Notes: generated from the letters alone by a model not told the origin. 64,000 nt of DNA from Flavobacterium filum DSM 17961 (GCF_000425465.1 NZ_KE384381.1:56490-120489); one strand, 5' to 3'. Shown: positions 1-8,898, numbered from the stretch's first letter. Made by a program: numbers and translations.

Positions 1-1964
1 AGCTGTTTTGACAAATTTCTCCTCCCTACAATGCACATCGCATTTGTAGCATGATTTAACTCCGGACGAGGTTCAAACAAGGAAACCGAGCGTAATTTTA
101 CTTTTTCATGCACTTTTTCTAGCGATGCATTGGTATCAATGGTATCAAATCGTCTGGAACGCTCTTTGGCATTGTTCTGCAATGCTTTTGCAAACGTGAT
201 TTTATTTTGCTGATGTAATGATTGATTTTCCTCTGTGAGAGTATCTTCATCATAAAAGGCAATTTCGTCACGAGTAGTATCATGCAGAGCCGGCAAAAAT
301 TGTGTTGCATCCGGAATATCAATTCCACGATCTTTCAGAATGCCTCTCACTTTGGGATGATTTGCCGCAAAACTGGCCACTTTTGCATTTACAGAACTAG
401 GTCTGCCCGAGCAAGCTCCACAATCGTAACCCGCATAATGCGTATTGTTTACACTGGTTGCACCATGACCCACGACATAAACCATTGATGAAAAATTAGA
501 AACCAAACCGATACTTTTCAAAAGACCTTCTACTCGATTAGCCATTTCATCAATGGTAAAACCAACTTGTAAATCGCCTTCTTTGTGAGAAGTATCGGTG
601 TTTTCAATCACTAACTTCGATTTTTTATGTAGATGTTTAAAAGAAGCCGTAGTGGCGGGTGACATGGAAGGTTTAAAAATGTTTAAAAACAATTTCCATG
701 CAGAAGAAAACCCAAGAGTTTGGCTGATAATCCAACCAAAAAACAACGAGTGCGATTGCTTGTGATAATGCAAATCTTTGGCTTGCTTTTTCTTTCTATG
801 TTCTTCTTTTACTAAAAATTTTGGAGTTACCGGAGCCGGACACAATTTGGTATAAAATTTTCCATTGACCGGTTGGTAAAAAAACTCAAAATTAAAAAAA
901 GCGGCCGTTCCAAAAGTTGCAGCTTTAGCATCCAAATGCTCAATGTGTCTTCGGAAAGAACATTCTCTGTCGTCCATACAAAACAAACCTTGAAAACTTG
1001 ATATTGCTGTTGTAAGTTCTTCCTCAACGTCTTTTAAATTAGCTAAAACCGAATCATAAAAGGTCCATTCTAAAGCTTGTTGCCAAAGAGATAACACCTC
1101 AAACAATTCATTGTAAGCAATCCTATCAAATAATGTAAACGATTGATTTTCAACTTTAAATCCGAGTGGAGCCCAAATATCATGAAACTTGGTGTCCAAG
1201 GTGTCTATTTCCAACAAAAGTTCCAGTTGAATCAATTCTTCTAAGGTAATTTTTTTGGAATCTAATAACGAATTTGGATTGCTTTCGATGGTTGCTACCA
1301 TGCCACTCCAACCCGGATGACCGAATTGTTGGTCAAACAAATACGTTTCAAACAACGATTCTTTTCCAACCACAATTTCCAAAAGTTGGGTAATGGAAGC
1401 TTTTTCTTGTAATAGTTTTTTGGTTCGTGGTGACGAAAAAATTCCTTTAAAAGTATTTTTTTCCAATTCTCTGATAGAAGACAAAAAACCTTTGTCATGT
1501 ACCGGAAAATTCCAAATAGCAATGCCTTGATCGAGGTAACTGCATAAAATTCGAAACAACAAACTATGCGTAGATTTTTCCAAATTGATGGCATAATGTT
1601 TTTTCCAATTGGAACGTAAACTGCCAATTCTAGGAGAAACCGATTCGTCATAGGATTGATGCAACATTTTATCTTTCCAAAAAGAGATTTCATCTTCTCC
1701 TTTTTGTTTCGAAATGATTCTATTTAACACGGCTTCCTGAATTTCACCTTTGGCAAAACGATTTCTAAAATCAGACAAAGGTAAATAGGTTTTATAGCCA
1801 AAAATAGTAGTAGCTTTTTGCAAGGCTTTAGGAAAAGGTAATTCTTGAAAAGCGTGCAAAGTATTATGATGCACAAAATCTTTTAACGGATTTTGGGCCG
1901 GTAAATAATGTGCTAGTTTATGAAGAACGGCAGGTTCATCAAAACCAATTGAATGTGTTTTCAT
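1..1964 (-). CDS. dabA: DabA-type inorganic carbon transporter subunit (DUF2309), 3' end cut by the window
   Basis: The frame is open from an ATG at 1964 to the left edge, giving 654 codons without a stop. Translated by eye, it carries the beta-carbonic-anhydrase-like metal site of DabA: C329 and D331 in CMDDREC, H500 in VVGHGA and C515 in DCGAC. The H-to-C spacing of 15 residues is what I recall for characterised DabA. A motif close to PRPELNHATNA lies near the cut end. DabA works at the inner membrane with DabB, a proton-channel-like NuoL relative, to accumulate bicarbonate. DabB is not in the window and may lie past the left edge. Upstream is a small membrane-protein gene and a nested palindrome. 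Identification is strong; the partner and exact C-terminus are unseen. Confidence 0.93.
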   Translation of the reverse strand, partial: MKTHSIGFDEPAVLHKLAHYLPAQNPLKDFVHHNTLHAFQELPFPKALQKATTIFGYKTYLPLSDFRNRFAKGEIQEAVLNRIISKQKGEDEISFWKDKMLHQSYDESVSPRIGSLRSNWKKHYAINLEKSTHSLLFRILCSYLDQGIAIWNFPVHDKGFLSSIRELEKNTFKGIFSSPRTKKLLQEKASITQLLEIVVGKESLFETYLFDQQFGHPGWSGMVATIESNPNSLLDSKKITLEELIQLELLLEIDTLDTKFHDIWAPLGFKVENQSFTLFDRIAYNELFEVLSLWQQALEWTFYDSVLANLKDVEEELTTAISSFQGLFCMDDRECSFRRHIEHLDAKAATFGTAAFFNFEFFYQPVNGKFYTKLCPAPVTPKFLVKEEHRKKKQAKDLHYHKQSHSLFFGWIISQTLGFSSAWKLFLNIFKPSMSPATTASFKHLHKKSKLVIENTDTSHKEGDLQVGFTIDEMANRVEGLLKSIGLVSNFSSMVYVVGHGATSVNNTHYAGYDCGACSGRPSSVNAKVASFAANHPKVRGILKDRGIDIPDATQFLPALHDTTRDEIAFYDEDTLTEENQSLHQQNKITFAKALQNNAKERSRRFDTIDTNASLEKVHEKVKLRSVSLFEPRPELNHATNAMCIVGRRNLSKQ

Positions 1965-1979
1965 TGAAAATGAAATAGA

Positions 1980-2038
1980 TTAATACACAGTGAAGGTGGT
2001 AAGGTGTACCCTTACGATTCAATAAAATTGTGTATTAA
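1980..2038. repeat. nested inverted repeat upstream of dabA
   Basis: Ten-base arms TTAATACACA (1980-1989) and TGTGTATTAA (2029-2038) enclose a second inverted pair, GTAAGG (1999-2004) and CCTTAC (2010-2015). The element fills the gap between the dabA start and the stop of the upstream small gene. It could be an operator, an RNA structure, or a terminator for the small gene, although no T-run follows it. Confidence 0.5.
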
Positions 2039-2421
2039 GAAAGATGGAACTTCCACTTACAAAACAAATCGTAAAGCGGAAGATTGATTGCCTTGGCAAA
2101 TTTTAATTTGGGAGAAATAGTAACATTAGCAACATAAGATGCACTAGTGGTTGCCGTTTCAAAAGAAATCAAATCATGATGTAAATCATCCGACTCCGAA
2201 TCATTTTTCTCCAATTGATTCACCGCATTAAAAATAATGAGATGATCTTGTTGTGCATCAACTTCAGTACTTTTATGAGCTTGGATTAATTTTTTTACCG
2301 GTAGAGTAGAGAAATCGGTAACTACATAACTTCTAACGAAACCGGAATATAAAAAGACAAAAAGCAACAATAAGGAAAAATATCCTTTGTGATGATTACA
2401 TATGTCTTTTACTGTTTTCAA
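2035..2421 (-). CDS. small membrane/exported protein of unknown function
   Basis: I do not recognise this family. The frame could start at TTG 2442, but that codon lies inside a TACATTTG promoter box (2440-2447), so I place the start at TTG 2421, where the protein reads MKTVKDIC. The product is about 128 residues. It has a hydrophobic segment near the N-terminus (YFSLLLLFVFLYSGFV) that could be a signal anchor, then a polar middle with several D, E and H residues. It ends 70 bp upstream of dabA on the same strand, so co-transcription with dabA is possible. No catalytic motif is visible. Confidence 0.55.
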   Translation of the reverse strand: MKTVKDICNHHKGYFSLLLLFVFLYSGFVRSYVVTDFSTLPVKKLIQAHKSTEVDAQQDHLIIFNAVNQLEKNDSESDDLHHDLISFETATTSASYVANVTISPKLKFAKAINLPLYDLFCKWKFHLS

Positions 2422-2439
2422 ACGAATGAAATTAGGAGT

Positions 2440-2447
2440 CAAATGTA
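2440..2447 (-). promoter_or_regulatory. -7 promoter box (TACATTTG) for the small gene
   Basis: This matches the Bacteroidota TAnnTTTG box and lies about 20 nt before the chosen TTG start. It rules out the upstream TTG at 2442 as the start codon. Confidence 0.5.
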
Positions 2448-2477
2448 AATGAAAATAGGTTAACTAAAATCAAATTC

Positions 2478-2510
2478 AAAAAAAAATTCCGATAACGTTA
2501 TCGGAATTTT
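2478..2510 (-). terminator. rho-independent terminator of the metal operon
   Basis: A perfect palindrome with 14-base arms (2483-2496 and 2497-2510, core CCGATAACGTTATCGG) is followed on the minus strand by a run of nine T. It sits 4 bp beyond the stop of the heavy-metal-binding gene. Confidence 0.85.
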
Positions 2511-2514
2511 AAAT

Positions 2515-2862
2515 TTATTGTTTTCTATCAAACTTACAACAGCCATGAAGATTGTTATAGGCTTCATCTGAAGCTTTTACTTTGTCGGTATCATGACCTA
2601 CTTTTGCTATAGCTTGGTGAATTTGATCAATTGTACATTTGGTCTCATCCAAAACCAAATGTAAATCATGATGATCTATATGCCATACGGCAGATTTCAC
2701 ACCTTTGACAGACAAAGCTGCTTTTTCGATACGTTTTTTACACATATCGCAATTGCCGTTTACTTCAATTTCATGTTTGGCATTTTTGTTTTTCTTTTCT
2801 TGTGCTTGAACTGAAATTCCTATTAAAGAAACCATCAGTACTAAAATTAATTTTTTCATCAT
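2515..2862 (-). CDS. secreted heavy-metal-associated (HMA) domain protein
   Basis: The product has 115 residues. An N-terminal signal peptide ends near QAQE (residue 21). An HMA ferredoxin-like fold follows, with metal ligands C38 and C41 in NCDMCKKRIEKA. The C-terminus adds a CC pair (GCCKF). HMA proteins bind Cu(I) or similar soft metals. The signal peptide suggests a periplasmic or surface role. It is the last gene of a three-gene operon after a TonB receptor (48 bp gap) and a Cys-rich small protein, which suggests metal uptake or handling at the envelope. The gap before it contains direct TATTGTTATTG repeats. The metal specificity is inferred. Confidence 0.85.
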   Translation of the reverse strand: MMKKLILVLMVSLIGISVQAQEKKNKNAKHEIEVNGNCDMCKKRIEKAALSVKGVKSAVWHIDHHDLHLVLDETKCTIDQIHQAIAKVGHDTDKVKASDEAYNNLHGCCKFDRKQ

Positions 2863-2910
2863 ATTATTAACTTTTGATATTGTTATTGTTATTGACTTCT
2901 GATATTGTTA

Positions 2911-5145
2911 CTATTCAATTTTAAAACGCAATCCGGTGTAATACATTGCCCCAAAAACGGGAGCATATACCATTGAACTATCAAAATAGGGACCAAAAGG
3001 ATCATTATTTCCTAAAATTGGATTTTTTTGTTGGTAATTGCCTAAGTTTTCAGCTCCTACATAAATTTCAAAGGTTTTGGAAAAGGTTTTGGTAATTTGA
3101 GCATTCATCACCGAAAACGGGTTGGCAAACTCCTGCAAACGAAATTCTTCGGGATTTGATTGTGTTCGAGGTAAGCGTTGTTTTCCCATCCAATTGTAGG
3201 TGAAATCAAATTTCCATTGTTGTCCTTTTTCTTTTACGTGTGTTTCATAGGCGATATTCGTAAAAAAACGATGTTTGGCTTGTAAAGGTCTTTCTATTTG
3301 TCCTATGGTATACGTAGTTTGCACATCATAAAATTTATAAGCTGTTCTGATATTGAAATGTTGTGCCAGTTCATAACTCAAATCTACTTGCAAACTATTC
3401 GCAAAGGATTTTCCATCCAAGTTATAAAAAAGTACTTGCTGCGGACTGTTATCCACATCAACCACCACTTGATCTTGGAAATCGGTTCGGTAAAAATCTA
3501 CTGAAAACTCGGCTTCCTTGCCAAAAACTTTAAACCCCTGTAGGAAACTAAATCCATAATTCCAGGCTATTTCGGCATCTAAACCATAAATTCTACCTTG
3601 TGTATCCAGAATTTGAAATTGTCGAGACGATGCGAATAGCTGTTGGTTTTCGGCAAAAATATTGGCACTGCGTTTTCCTCTTCCGGCAGAAATTCTGAAA
3701 GTGGTTTTTTCAAAAGGTTTGTATCGCAAATGGGCTCTAGGTGTTACAAAAACACCCAATCGATTGTGGTAATCTACTCTACCTCCCAAAACATAACTTA
3801 AGTCGTCATCATTGCAGTAGGTATATTCAAAAAAAGCACCAACGGAATTATCAATTCTACTAAAATCAATTTGATTTACATTTTCTGAGAATTGATCGTA
3901 CGTGAAATTTAAACCTGTTGCAAATTTATGCAATGTATTACTCAAAATCGAATTGTAAACCAAATTGGAATAAAAACTGCGTTGCGTAATATCATATTCA
4001 TTTAATCCAAAATACGAGTTTTGTTTATGGTAATTAAATGCATTTTGAAACCCAACCGAACGCCACGGAATTTCGGGAGATACATAGCCAATTTTAGATG
4101 AAATATCTAGCTTTTCCGTTTTGATTTCTGAGCCCCAATTATTAGTAGTCCCTCTATCCCTATTCGGTTCAAAAGCTACTTGACCGGTTTGTTTTTCATC
4201 GTTCATATATCGAAAATTGACAAAACTCACCCATCCTTTTTCGGCATCGGTATATTGCCAACGGTTGATAGCATTGATTTGTTTTCCAATGGGATTATCC
4301 AAAAAACCATCGTCATTCATATCGTTTTTAGCCACTCTGGCATTTCCGTGAAGAAACAAACTGGTGGCCCATTTATCTGTAACTTTTTTATTAAAATGAG
4401 TGTTCAATTCGAAACGTGAATCAGTTGACCCATAGGCATTCAAGAAAAATGGAATGTCATTGTGTGGCTTGATCATTTCGTAATTAATTTGACCCGAAAT
4501 ACTTTCAAAACCATTAGCAACCGAACCGGCACCTTTGGTTATCTGAATGCTTTCTACCCAGGTTCCGGGTACAAATGAAAGTCCGTAGGCTTGTGAAGCA
4601 CCACGAATAGCCGGAATATTTTCCTCCGTCATTAAAATATAAGGACTTGTAAGACCCAACATTCTAATTTGACGACTTCCTGAAACCGCATCCGAAAAAT
4701 TGACATCAATAGACGGATTGGTTTCAAAACTTTCAGATAAATTGCAACAAGCTGCTTTGAGCAATTCTTTACTTGTCATAGTTTGGATGTTGGCCGGAGC
4801 CATATAATTTTTTTGAAGTGATTTTCTAACTTTTGTTAAAGTAACTTCATCCAAAGCAGTATCAAATTCTAAATTTTGGGTAATAAATTTAGGTTCTGTA
4901 ATGGTTAAGTTAACGGTTTTAAAACCTACATAACTAATTACTAAAATCGTATTTTCGGACGAAAATGGAATAGAGAAATTTCCATTTTCATCAGAAACTG
5001 CACCAATTTGGGTGTTTTGCCAGTAAATATTGGCTCCTTGTAAAGGTTGGTTTGTATCGTAAGTGATTTTCCCTGTTACTTTTTCTTGTGCAAAAAACAA
5101 AGATGAAATCAACAAAAACACAAATCCTATAATTTGTTTTTTCAT
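2911..5145 (-). CDS. TonB-dependent receptor, probably for a metal or metal chelate
   Basis: The product has 744 residues. It has a signal peptide ending at FFAQEK, a carboxypeptidase-regulatory-like domain (about 22-100, with GANIYWQNT and ISYVGFKT), a plug domain (about 110-230, with a CC pair in AACCNLSESF and the GAGSVANGFE region) and a 22-strand-type barrel ending in an aromatic-rich segment (YYTGLRFKIE). Such receptors import ligands across the outer membrane using TonB energy. Lying between a HYC_CC_PP-type gene and an HMA gene, it is likely to handle copper or another heavy metal. That substrate is inferred from context only. Confidence 0.88.
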   Translation of the reverse strand: MKKQIIGFVFLLISSLFFAQEKVTGKITYDTNQPLQGANIYWQNTQIGAVSDENGNFSIPFSSENTILVISYVGFKTVNLTITEPKFITQNLEFDTALDEVTLTKVRKSLQKNYMAPANIQTMTSKELLKAACCNLSESFETNPSIDVNFSDAVSGSRQIRMLGLTSPYILMTEENIPAIRGASQAYGLSFVPGTWVESIQITKGAGSVANGFESISGQINYEMIKPHNDIPFFLNAYGSTDSRFELNTHFNKKVTDKWATSLFLHGNARVAKNDMNDDGFLDNPIGKQINAINRWQYTDAEKGWVSFVNFRYMNDEKQTGQVAFEPNRDRGTTNNWGSEIKTEKLDISSKIGYVSPEIPWRSVGFQNAFNYHKQNSYFGLNEYDITQRSFYSNLVYNSILSNTLHKFATGLNFTYDQFSENVNQIDFSRIDNSVGAFFEYTYCNDDDLSYVLGGRVDYHNRLGVFVTPRAHLRYKPFEKTTFRISAGRGKRSANIFAENQQLFASSRQFQILDTQGRIYGLDAEIAWNYGFSFLQGFKVFGKEAEFSVDFYRTDFQDQVVVDVDNSPQQVLFYNLDGKSFANSLQVDLSYELAQHFNIRTAYKFYDVQTTYTIGQIERPLQAKHRFFTNIAYETHVKEKGQQWKFDFTYNWMGKQRLPRTQSNPEEFRLQEFANPFSVMNAQITKTFSKTFEIYVGAENLGNYQQKNPILGNNDPFGPYFDSSMVYAPVFGAMYYTGLRFKIE

Positions 5146-5207
5146 TAAAAAGTATTTTAAATTAAACGTGATTTTTTCACCAAAGTGAAATGTAGTTTAA
5201 TCTAAAA

Positions 5208-5624
5208 TCAGGCGTAAAAAACGTATTGAGAGTAAAGTTGATAAAGCGGCGGTGCATGAGCATCGCAATAATAATCTAAAATTTGATTATCAATTGACTC
5301 CTCGCTAGGAGTAAAAAAAGTAAATGCTAAAACGGGTAAAACCGAAACACAATCCAAATCAAAATGCAGTTGTTTGATCACCACATCATCCAAATCGGCT
5401 TGAATGGTTTCATCGGAACAACAACCGTCGTGGGTATCAGAAGAAATGGCACAACAAGCTTTTTCTTTTTGAACCATTTTCATTTCACAAGGCTCTTCTG
5501 TATTAAAAACAGAGGAAACAGAAGCAATCGTATCACCACAATAATGCACATTAAAAGCTAATCCGCTGGAAGTAATCAGCAGATAAAAAGCCATTAAAAT
5601 ACTTGTGCATTTTTTGAAATTCAT
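5208..5624 (-). CDS. HYC_CC_PP family small Cys/His-rich protein
   Basis: The product has 138 residues with a signal peptide-like N-terminus (SILMAFYLLITSSGLAF). It then shows the family signature: HYCGD, a CC pair in KACCAIS, a second in DGCCSDE, and the PP motif in HAPPLYQ near the C-terminus. The cysteines and histidines look like metal ligands. The family recurs in Bacteroidota beside TonB receptors and HMA proteins, as here (63 bp upstream of the receptor). The function is not established. A TAACTTTG box ends only 4 nt before the ATG, so the transcript may be almost leaderless. Confidence 0.75.
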   Translation of the reverse strand: MNFKKCTSILMAFYLLITSSGLAFNVHYCGDTIASVSSVFNTEEPCEMKMVQKEKACCAISSDTHDGCCSDETIQADLDDVVIKQLHFDLDCVSVLPVLAFTFFTPSEESIDNQILDYYCDAHAPPLYQLYSQYVFYA

Positions 5625-5628
5625 GCTA

Positions 5629-5636
5629 CAAAGTTA
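5629..5636 (-). promoter_or_regulatory. -7 promoter box (TAACTTTG) of the metal operon
   Basis: This matches TAnnTTTG and ends 4 nt upstream of the ATG at 5624, predicting transcription from at or very near the start codon. Confidence 0.5.
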
Positions 5637-5678
5637 CTTTTTTTTACATTAGTTTGATTAAAAAAAATGTTAATTGAA

Positions 5679-7034
5679 TTAGATCTCAACTACTTGACCT
5701 AAAAGCGGCACCATAGCATCGTAACTGTATTGTTCAAAAATCTTAGTTCGCAAGGTGTCGGCGGCATCATTTTCGCCATGCACTAAAAATATTTTTTTTG
5801 GTTTTTGTTTTAATTCGCTCAACCAATTGAGTAAATCTTTTTGGTCGCCATGAGCGGAAAGTCCTTCGACTAAAACCACTTCAGCTTCTACCGGATAATA
5901 TTTTCCGAAAAACTTGATTTCTTTGGCACCTTCCAATAATTTTCGTCCCCGAGTTCCTTCAGCTTGATATCCGACCAACATTACCGTGTTTTCCGGTTTA
6001 TCAATGTAGCGTTCCAAGTACGTCAAAACTCTTCCACCGGTTATCATTCCACTAGCGGCAATTACTACTTTTGGTCTTTTGTCATAAATGGCATTGATGG
6101 TATCTTCATAATCGGAAATCATGGTAAACATTCTACACATTTCTTCACATTCATGTGGATTCAATTTATGCCATTTCGGATTGTCATTAAAAACATCCAA
6201 AACTTTGATTCCCATTGGAGTATCAATGATGTAAGGCACATTTGGAATGCGATTTTGCAAACGCAACTGCCAGATTAAATACATCACCGTTTGCACTCGC
6301 TCTACTGCAAAACTGGGAATAATAACATTTCCACCACGACTAATTGTTGTATTAATGGTTTTCTCAACATCAAACAATACATCGTTTTGAGGATGAAGAC
6401 GATTTCCGTAGGTAGATTCTAAAAAGATATAATCGCCCGATTTTGGTTTTTGAGGCGGATGCATGAGAACATCATCATCTTGACCCACATCCCCTGAAAA
6501 AATAAGCGTTTTTTCTTCGGCATGCAACGCAATAGAACAAGCCCCAAGAATATGTGAAGAAGGAAAAAATGTAAAATAACAGTCATCTGTTAATTTAATT
6601 TCCAAATTAGGTTCCACCACTCTAAAAAAGGGTGTTACTCGTTCTGCATCGGCTACTGAATAGAGTGGTTCGGCTGGATTATGTTTGGAAAAATGCTCTT
6701 GATTCGCTTTTGAAGCCTCTTCCTCTTGAATTTTGGCACTATCGGCTAAAATTAATTTTGAAATTTGCTTGGTTGGTGCAGTACAAAATATTTTACCTTT
6801 AAAGCCTTGTTTCACTAATAAAGGCAACCAACCACAATGATCAAGGTGACCGTGTGTAAGCAAAACAAAATCTATCGTTGAAGGATTGACAATCAAGGGT
6901 TGCCAGTTTAAATCTCGTAAAGATTTGATTCCTTGAAACAAACCACAATCAATTAAAATTCGGGTTTCGTTTGATTCAATCAGTGTTTTTGAACCTGTTA
7001 CAGTTCCTGTTCCTCCTAAAAAATGAATTTTCAT
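5679..7034 (-). CDS. MBL-fold / beta-CASP RNA-processing-type metallo-hydrolase
   Basis: The product has 451 residues. The N-terminal metallo-beta-lactamase half carries LIDCGLFQG, the metal motif HGHLDHCG (near residue 60), a later His in SSHILGA and the Asp of SGDVGQDDD. The middle beta-CASP region has IPSFAVERVQT and ASGMITGGR. The C-terminal RMMBL motif is SAHGDQKDL followed by FLVHGE. This is the architecture of CPSF73/YSH1-like nucleases. Bacterial members are presumed ribonucleases. It ends the operon 3 bp after the ATP-cone nuclease gene, so the two are probably co-translated. No signal peptide is visible, so it is cytoplasmic. Confidence 0.9.
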   Translation of the reverse strand: MKIHFLGGTGTVTGSKTLIESNETRILIDCGLFQGIKSLRDLNWQPLIVNPSTIDFVLLTHGHLDHCGWLPLLVKQGFKGKIFCTAPTKQISKLILADSAKIQEEEASKANQEHFSKHNPAEPLYSVADAERVTPFFRVVEPNLEIKLTDDCYFTFFPSSHILGACSIALHAEEKTLIFSGDVGQDDDVLMHPPQKPKSGDYIFLESTYGNRLHPQNDVLFDVEKTINTTISRGGNVIIPSFAVERVQTVMYLIWQLRLQNRIPNVPYIIDTPMGIKVLDVFNDNPKWHKLNPHECEEMCRMFTMISDYEDTINAIYDKRPKVVIAASGMITGGRVLTYLERYIDKPENTVMLVGYQAEGTRGRKLLEGAKEIKFFGKYYPVEAEVVLVEGLSAHGDQKDLLNWLSELKQKPKKIFLVHGENDAADTLRTKIFEQYSYDAMVPLLGQVVEI

Positions 7035-7037
7035 GAC

Positions 7038-7871
7038 TTAATGTATTGAAGTACACAATTGATTAACTTCTCGTAGGCAATTTTTTATTCTTTGTGGACT
7101 TAATTCAATTTTTTTTAACCAATCGGATTGGTTTACTAAATCTTTCACGGTAATAATTTCTTGCATCAATAATTTATCTTTTTCTGCCAAACTCAAAGTC
7201 GTTAAACAGGTAACCGGATAAAGTTGCGTGGCATCGATTTTATTACGAATACTATTCCCTTTTGGAAAATCCCAACTCAGTAATTGAAGTCCGGAACATT
7301 GCCCAAATTGAATAGCATCCTCCGTAAAACGATTATTGGTAACTATCCAACAGCTCTGAATTGAAAAGGCCGAATTAAAAACCGAAAAATCTTTGTTTTT
7401 TAAATCGTTAAAACGAGATAAAATGTAAAGTGGAACTTTTACATCGGTTTTCGCATCTTGGCTACCATGAAATTTACATTCAATCATAGCAACGGTATTT
7501 TCTTTTTTGAGCAAGACATCGATTTCGTGCGAAATGCATTTTCCTTCCAATATCAAATTGGTTTGCGTTTGAAATCCTTCTTGTTCAAATAATTTAGCAA
7601 TGAACTTCTCAAAATAAAATCCGGCAGGACCCAAGTTCTGTACCGCAGTCCGCAAATTATAACGAGCTGCATGAGCATTTGATAATTTTTTGAGTAATTG
7701 AAAAGCGAGTTTGTATATTTTTTTGGTGGGAATACCTTCGTAAAGCGTTTTTTCGATTTCAGACAAAATCTGATCTACCATAAGCTGATTAGCTCCTGAT
7801 TTTTGAAGTGATTTTTCTAATTTTCTTTTATCAAAATGTACTAATTCACCGGAAAATTTTGTAACTCTCAT
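7038..7871 (-). CDS. ATP-cone domain fused to an Mrr-like restriction endonuclease domain
   Basis: The product has 277 residues. Residues 1-85 look like an ATP-cone: VTKFSGELVHFDKRKLEKSL at the start, then a helical part. ATP-cones are nucleotide-sensing modules known from ribonucleotide reductase and NrdR. Residues 85-200 resemble a PD-(D/E)XK nuclease of the Mrr type, with GFYFEKFIAKLFEQEGF, HEIDVL (E116, D118) and the catalytic-looking IECKFH (E131, K133). The likely role is a nucleotide-regulated DNA or RNA nuclease. No methylase or specificity gene lies nearby, so it is not a classical restriction system. The beta-CASP gene follows after 3 bp. Confidence 0.82.
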   Translation of the reverse strand: MRVTKFSGELVHFDKRKLEKSLQKSGANQLMVDQILSEIEKTLYEGIPTKKIYKLAFQLLKKLSNAHAARYNLRTAVQNLGPAGFYFEKFIAKLFEQEGFQTQTNLILEGKCISHEIDVLLKKENTVAMIECKFHGSQDAKTDVKVPLYILSRFNDLKNKDFSVFNSAFSIQSCWIVTNNRFTEDAIQFGQCSGLQLLSWDFPKGNSIRNKIDATQLYPVTCLTTLSLAEKDKLLMQEIITVKDLVNQSDWLKKIELSPQRIKNCLREVNQLCTSIH

Positions 7872-7906
7872 TGTACCTAATTATCTCATTAAAGGTACAA
7901 AAAATA

Positions 7907-8353
7907 TCAATCGGTTTGTCTTTTTTGAAAATAAAAAGCAGGTACGAATAACACTAAAAATAAGGGTTGAATGAGAAATCTTCTCACGTAGAATAAAATA
8001 AAATTGCTTTTTTCATCAAAGAAAAACAGCAATATTGTTAAAGCAATTAACAAAAGAAAAACTAAAATAATATAAAGTAAGAAGGCAAATTTTGTCAACC
8101 GTACATCTTTAAACAATAGATAAATTATAGCTAATGACAAGCCTGCATTGAGCACATAACGCAAAAGCGTATAAGAGATCAATTTAAAAAAAGAAAATTC
8201 AGGAAAAGGAAGTTGCAAATAGTCACTTTTGAAATACGCAATAAATGGATCATAAAACAATTGGGTTTCAAAAAAACGAATCAATGCCAAAAGCAAAACG
8301 CAAGAGGAAATGAGCAACCAATTTAGCAAGGAAACACTATTTTTTTTGTCCAT
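7907..8353 (-). CDS. exosortase F system-associated protein
   Basis: The product has 148 residues and is almost entirely hydrophobic, with about four membrane segments (for example NWLLISSCVLLLALIRF and FAFLLYIILVFLLLIALTI). It overlaps the end of the exosortase gene by 17 bp, so translation is likely coupled. A small polytopic protein right after xrtF is the hallmark of the exosortase F pair in Flavobacteriia. Its biochemical role is unknown. It may help XrtF in membrane sorting of C-terminally tagged proteins. Confidence 0.85.
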   Translation of the reverse strand: MDKKNSVSLLNWLLISSCVLLLALIRFFETQLFYDPFIAYFKSDYLQLPFPEFSFFKLISYTLLRYVLNAGLSLAIIYLLFKDVRLTKFAFLLYIILVFLLLIALTILLFFFDEKSNFILFYVRRFLIQPLFLVLFVPAFYFQKRQTD

Positions 8354-8885
8354 AAATTGAATATTTATTTACCCAAACCACCCATAATAAAAAGACAACT
8401 CCATAAATTAACAACGGAAAAACAACCCCGTGCAATATATGTTCATATTCAGGATAATGAAATAATGCTATTGCAATTACGGCAATTCTGATTATATTCA
8501 ACACATAAATCAAGACGCTCCCAATCAGAATAAATAAAAGCGTTTTTTTGAATGTACCTTTAAAAGCAATTACAAAAGCAATGAATAAAATAATTACACT
8601 AAACGCATTACAGCCTTCCACTACTCTTGCTACAAATTTATTTTCAACAAAAAGTTTGATTGAATTTTGCGTTTCATGAGGCAAATTCTTCGATTGATAA
8701 CCAAAAAACTGAACGGTTTGTTGTGTTTGACGTGCAACCATCTCGGTAATTGAATCCACTTCTAGGGCTTTTTCATCAAAACGATTCAAATAAAATTGAT
8801 AAACGAGCGTTAAAATAATGTAGCTTAAAAAGAATTTTAATAAAAATTCTAAAAACGGCTTATATTGAATGAAGTAACTTTTCAA
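8337..8885 (-). CDS. xrtF: exosortase family protein XrtF
   Basis: The product has 182 residues and is a polytopic inner-membrane cysteine transpeptidase. The catalytic triad of the exosortase/archaeosortase family is visible: C92 in EGCNA, R133 in NIIRIA and H152 in LHGVVFP. Exosortases cleave C-terminal sorting signals of exported proteins and pass them to the cell surface. The start is TTG at 8885. A stop lies four codons upstream in frame, no ATG occurs before residue 49, and a TATTTTTG box sits just upstream. No obvious sorted substrate is encoded nearby, which is usual for XrtF. Confidence 0.92.
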   Translation of the reverse strand: MKSYFIQYKPFLEFLLKFFLSYIILTLVYQFYLNRFDEKALEVDSITEMVARQTQQTVQFFGYQSKNLPHETQNSIKLFVENKFVARVVEGCNAFSVIILFIAFVIAFKGTFKKTLLFILIGSVLIYVLNIIRIAVIAIALFHYPEYEHILHGVVFPLLIYGVVFLLWVVWVNKYSIYGQKK

Positions 8886-8898
8886 GGTAGTTTTTTAA

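Noticed and set aside
222..1693. Short frames on both strands in the first 2 kb
   Set aside because: They are out-of-frame shadows of the dabA coding sequence, which is open throughout and carries the real family motifs.
7038..7871. Type IV or type II restriction system
   Set aside because: The nuclease domain is Mrr-like, but no methylase, specificity gene or mobile-element mark is near. The ATP-cone and neighbour suggest another role.
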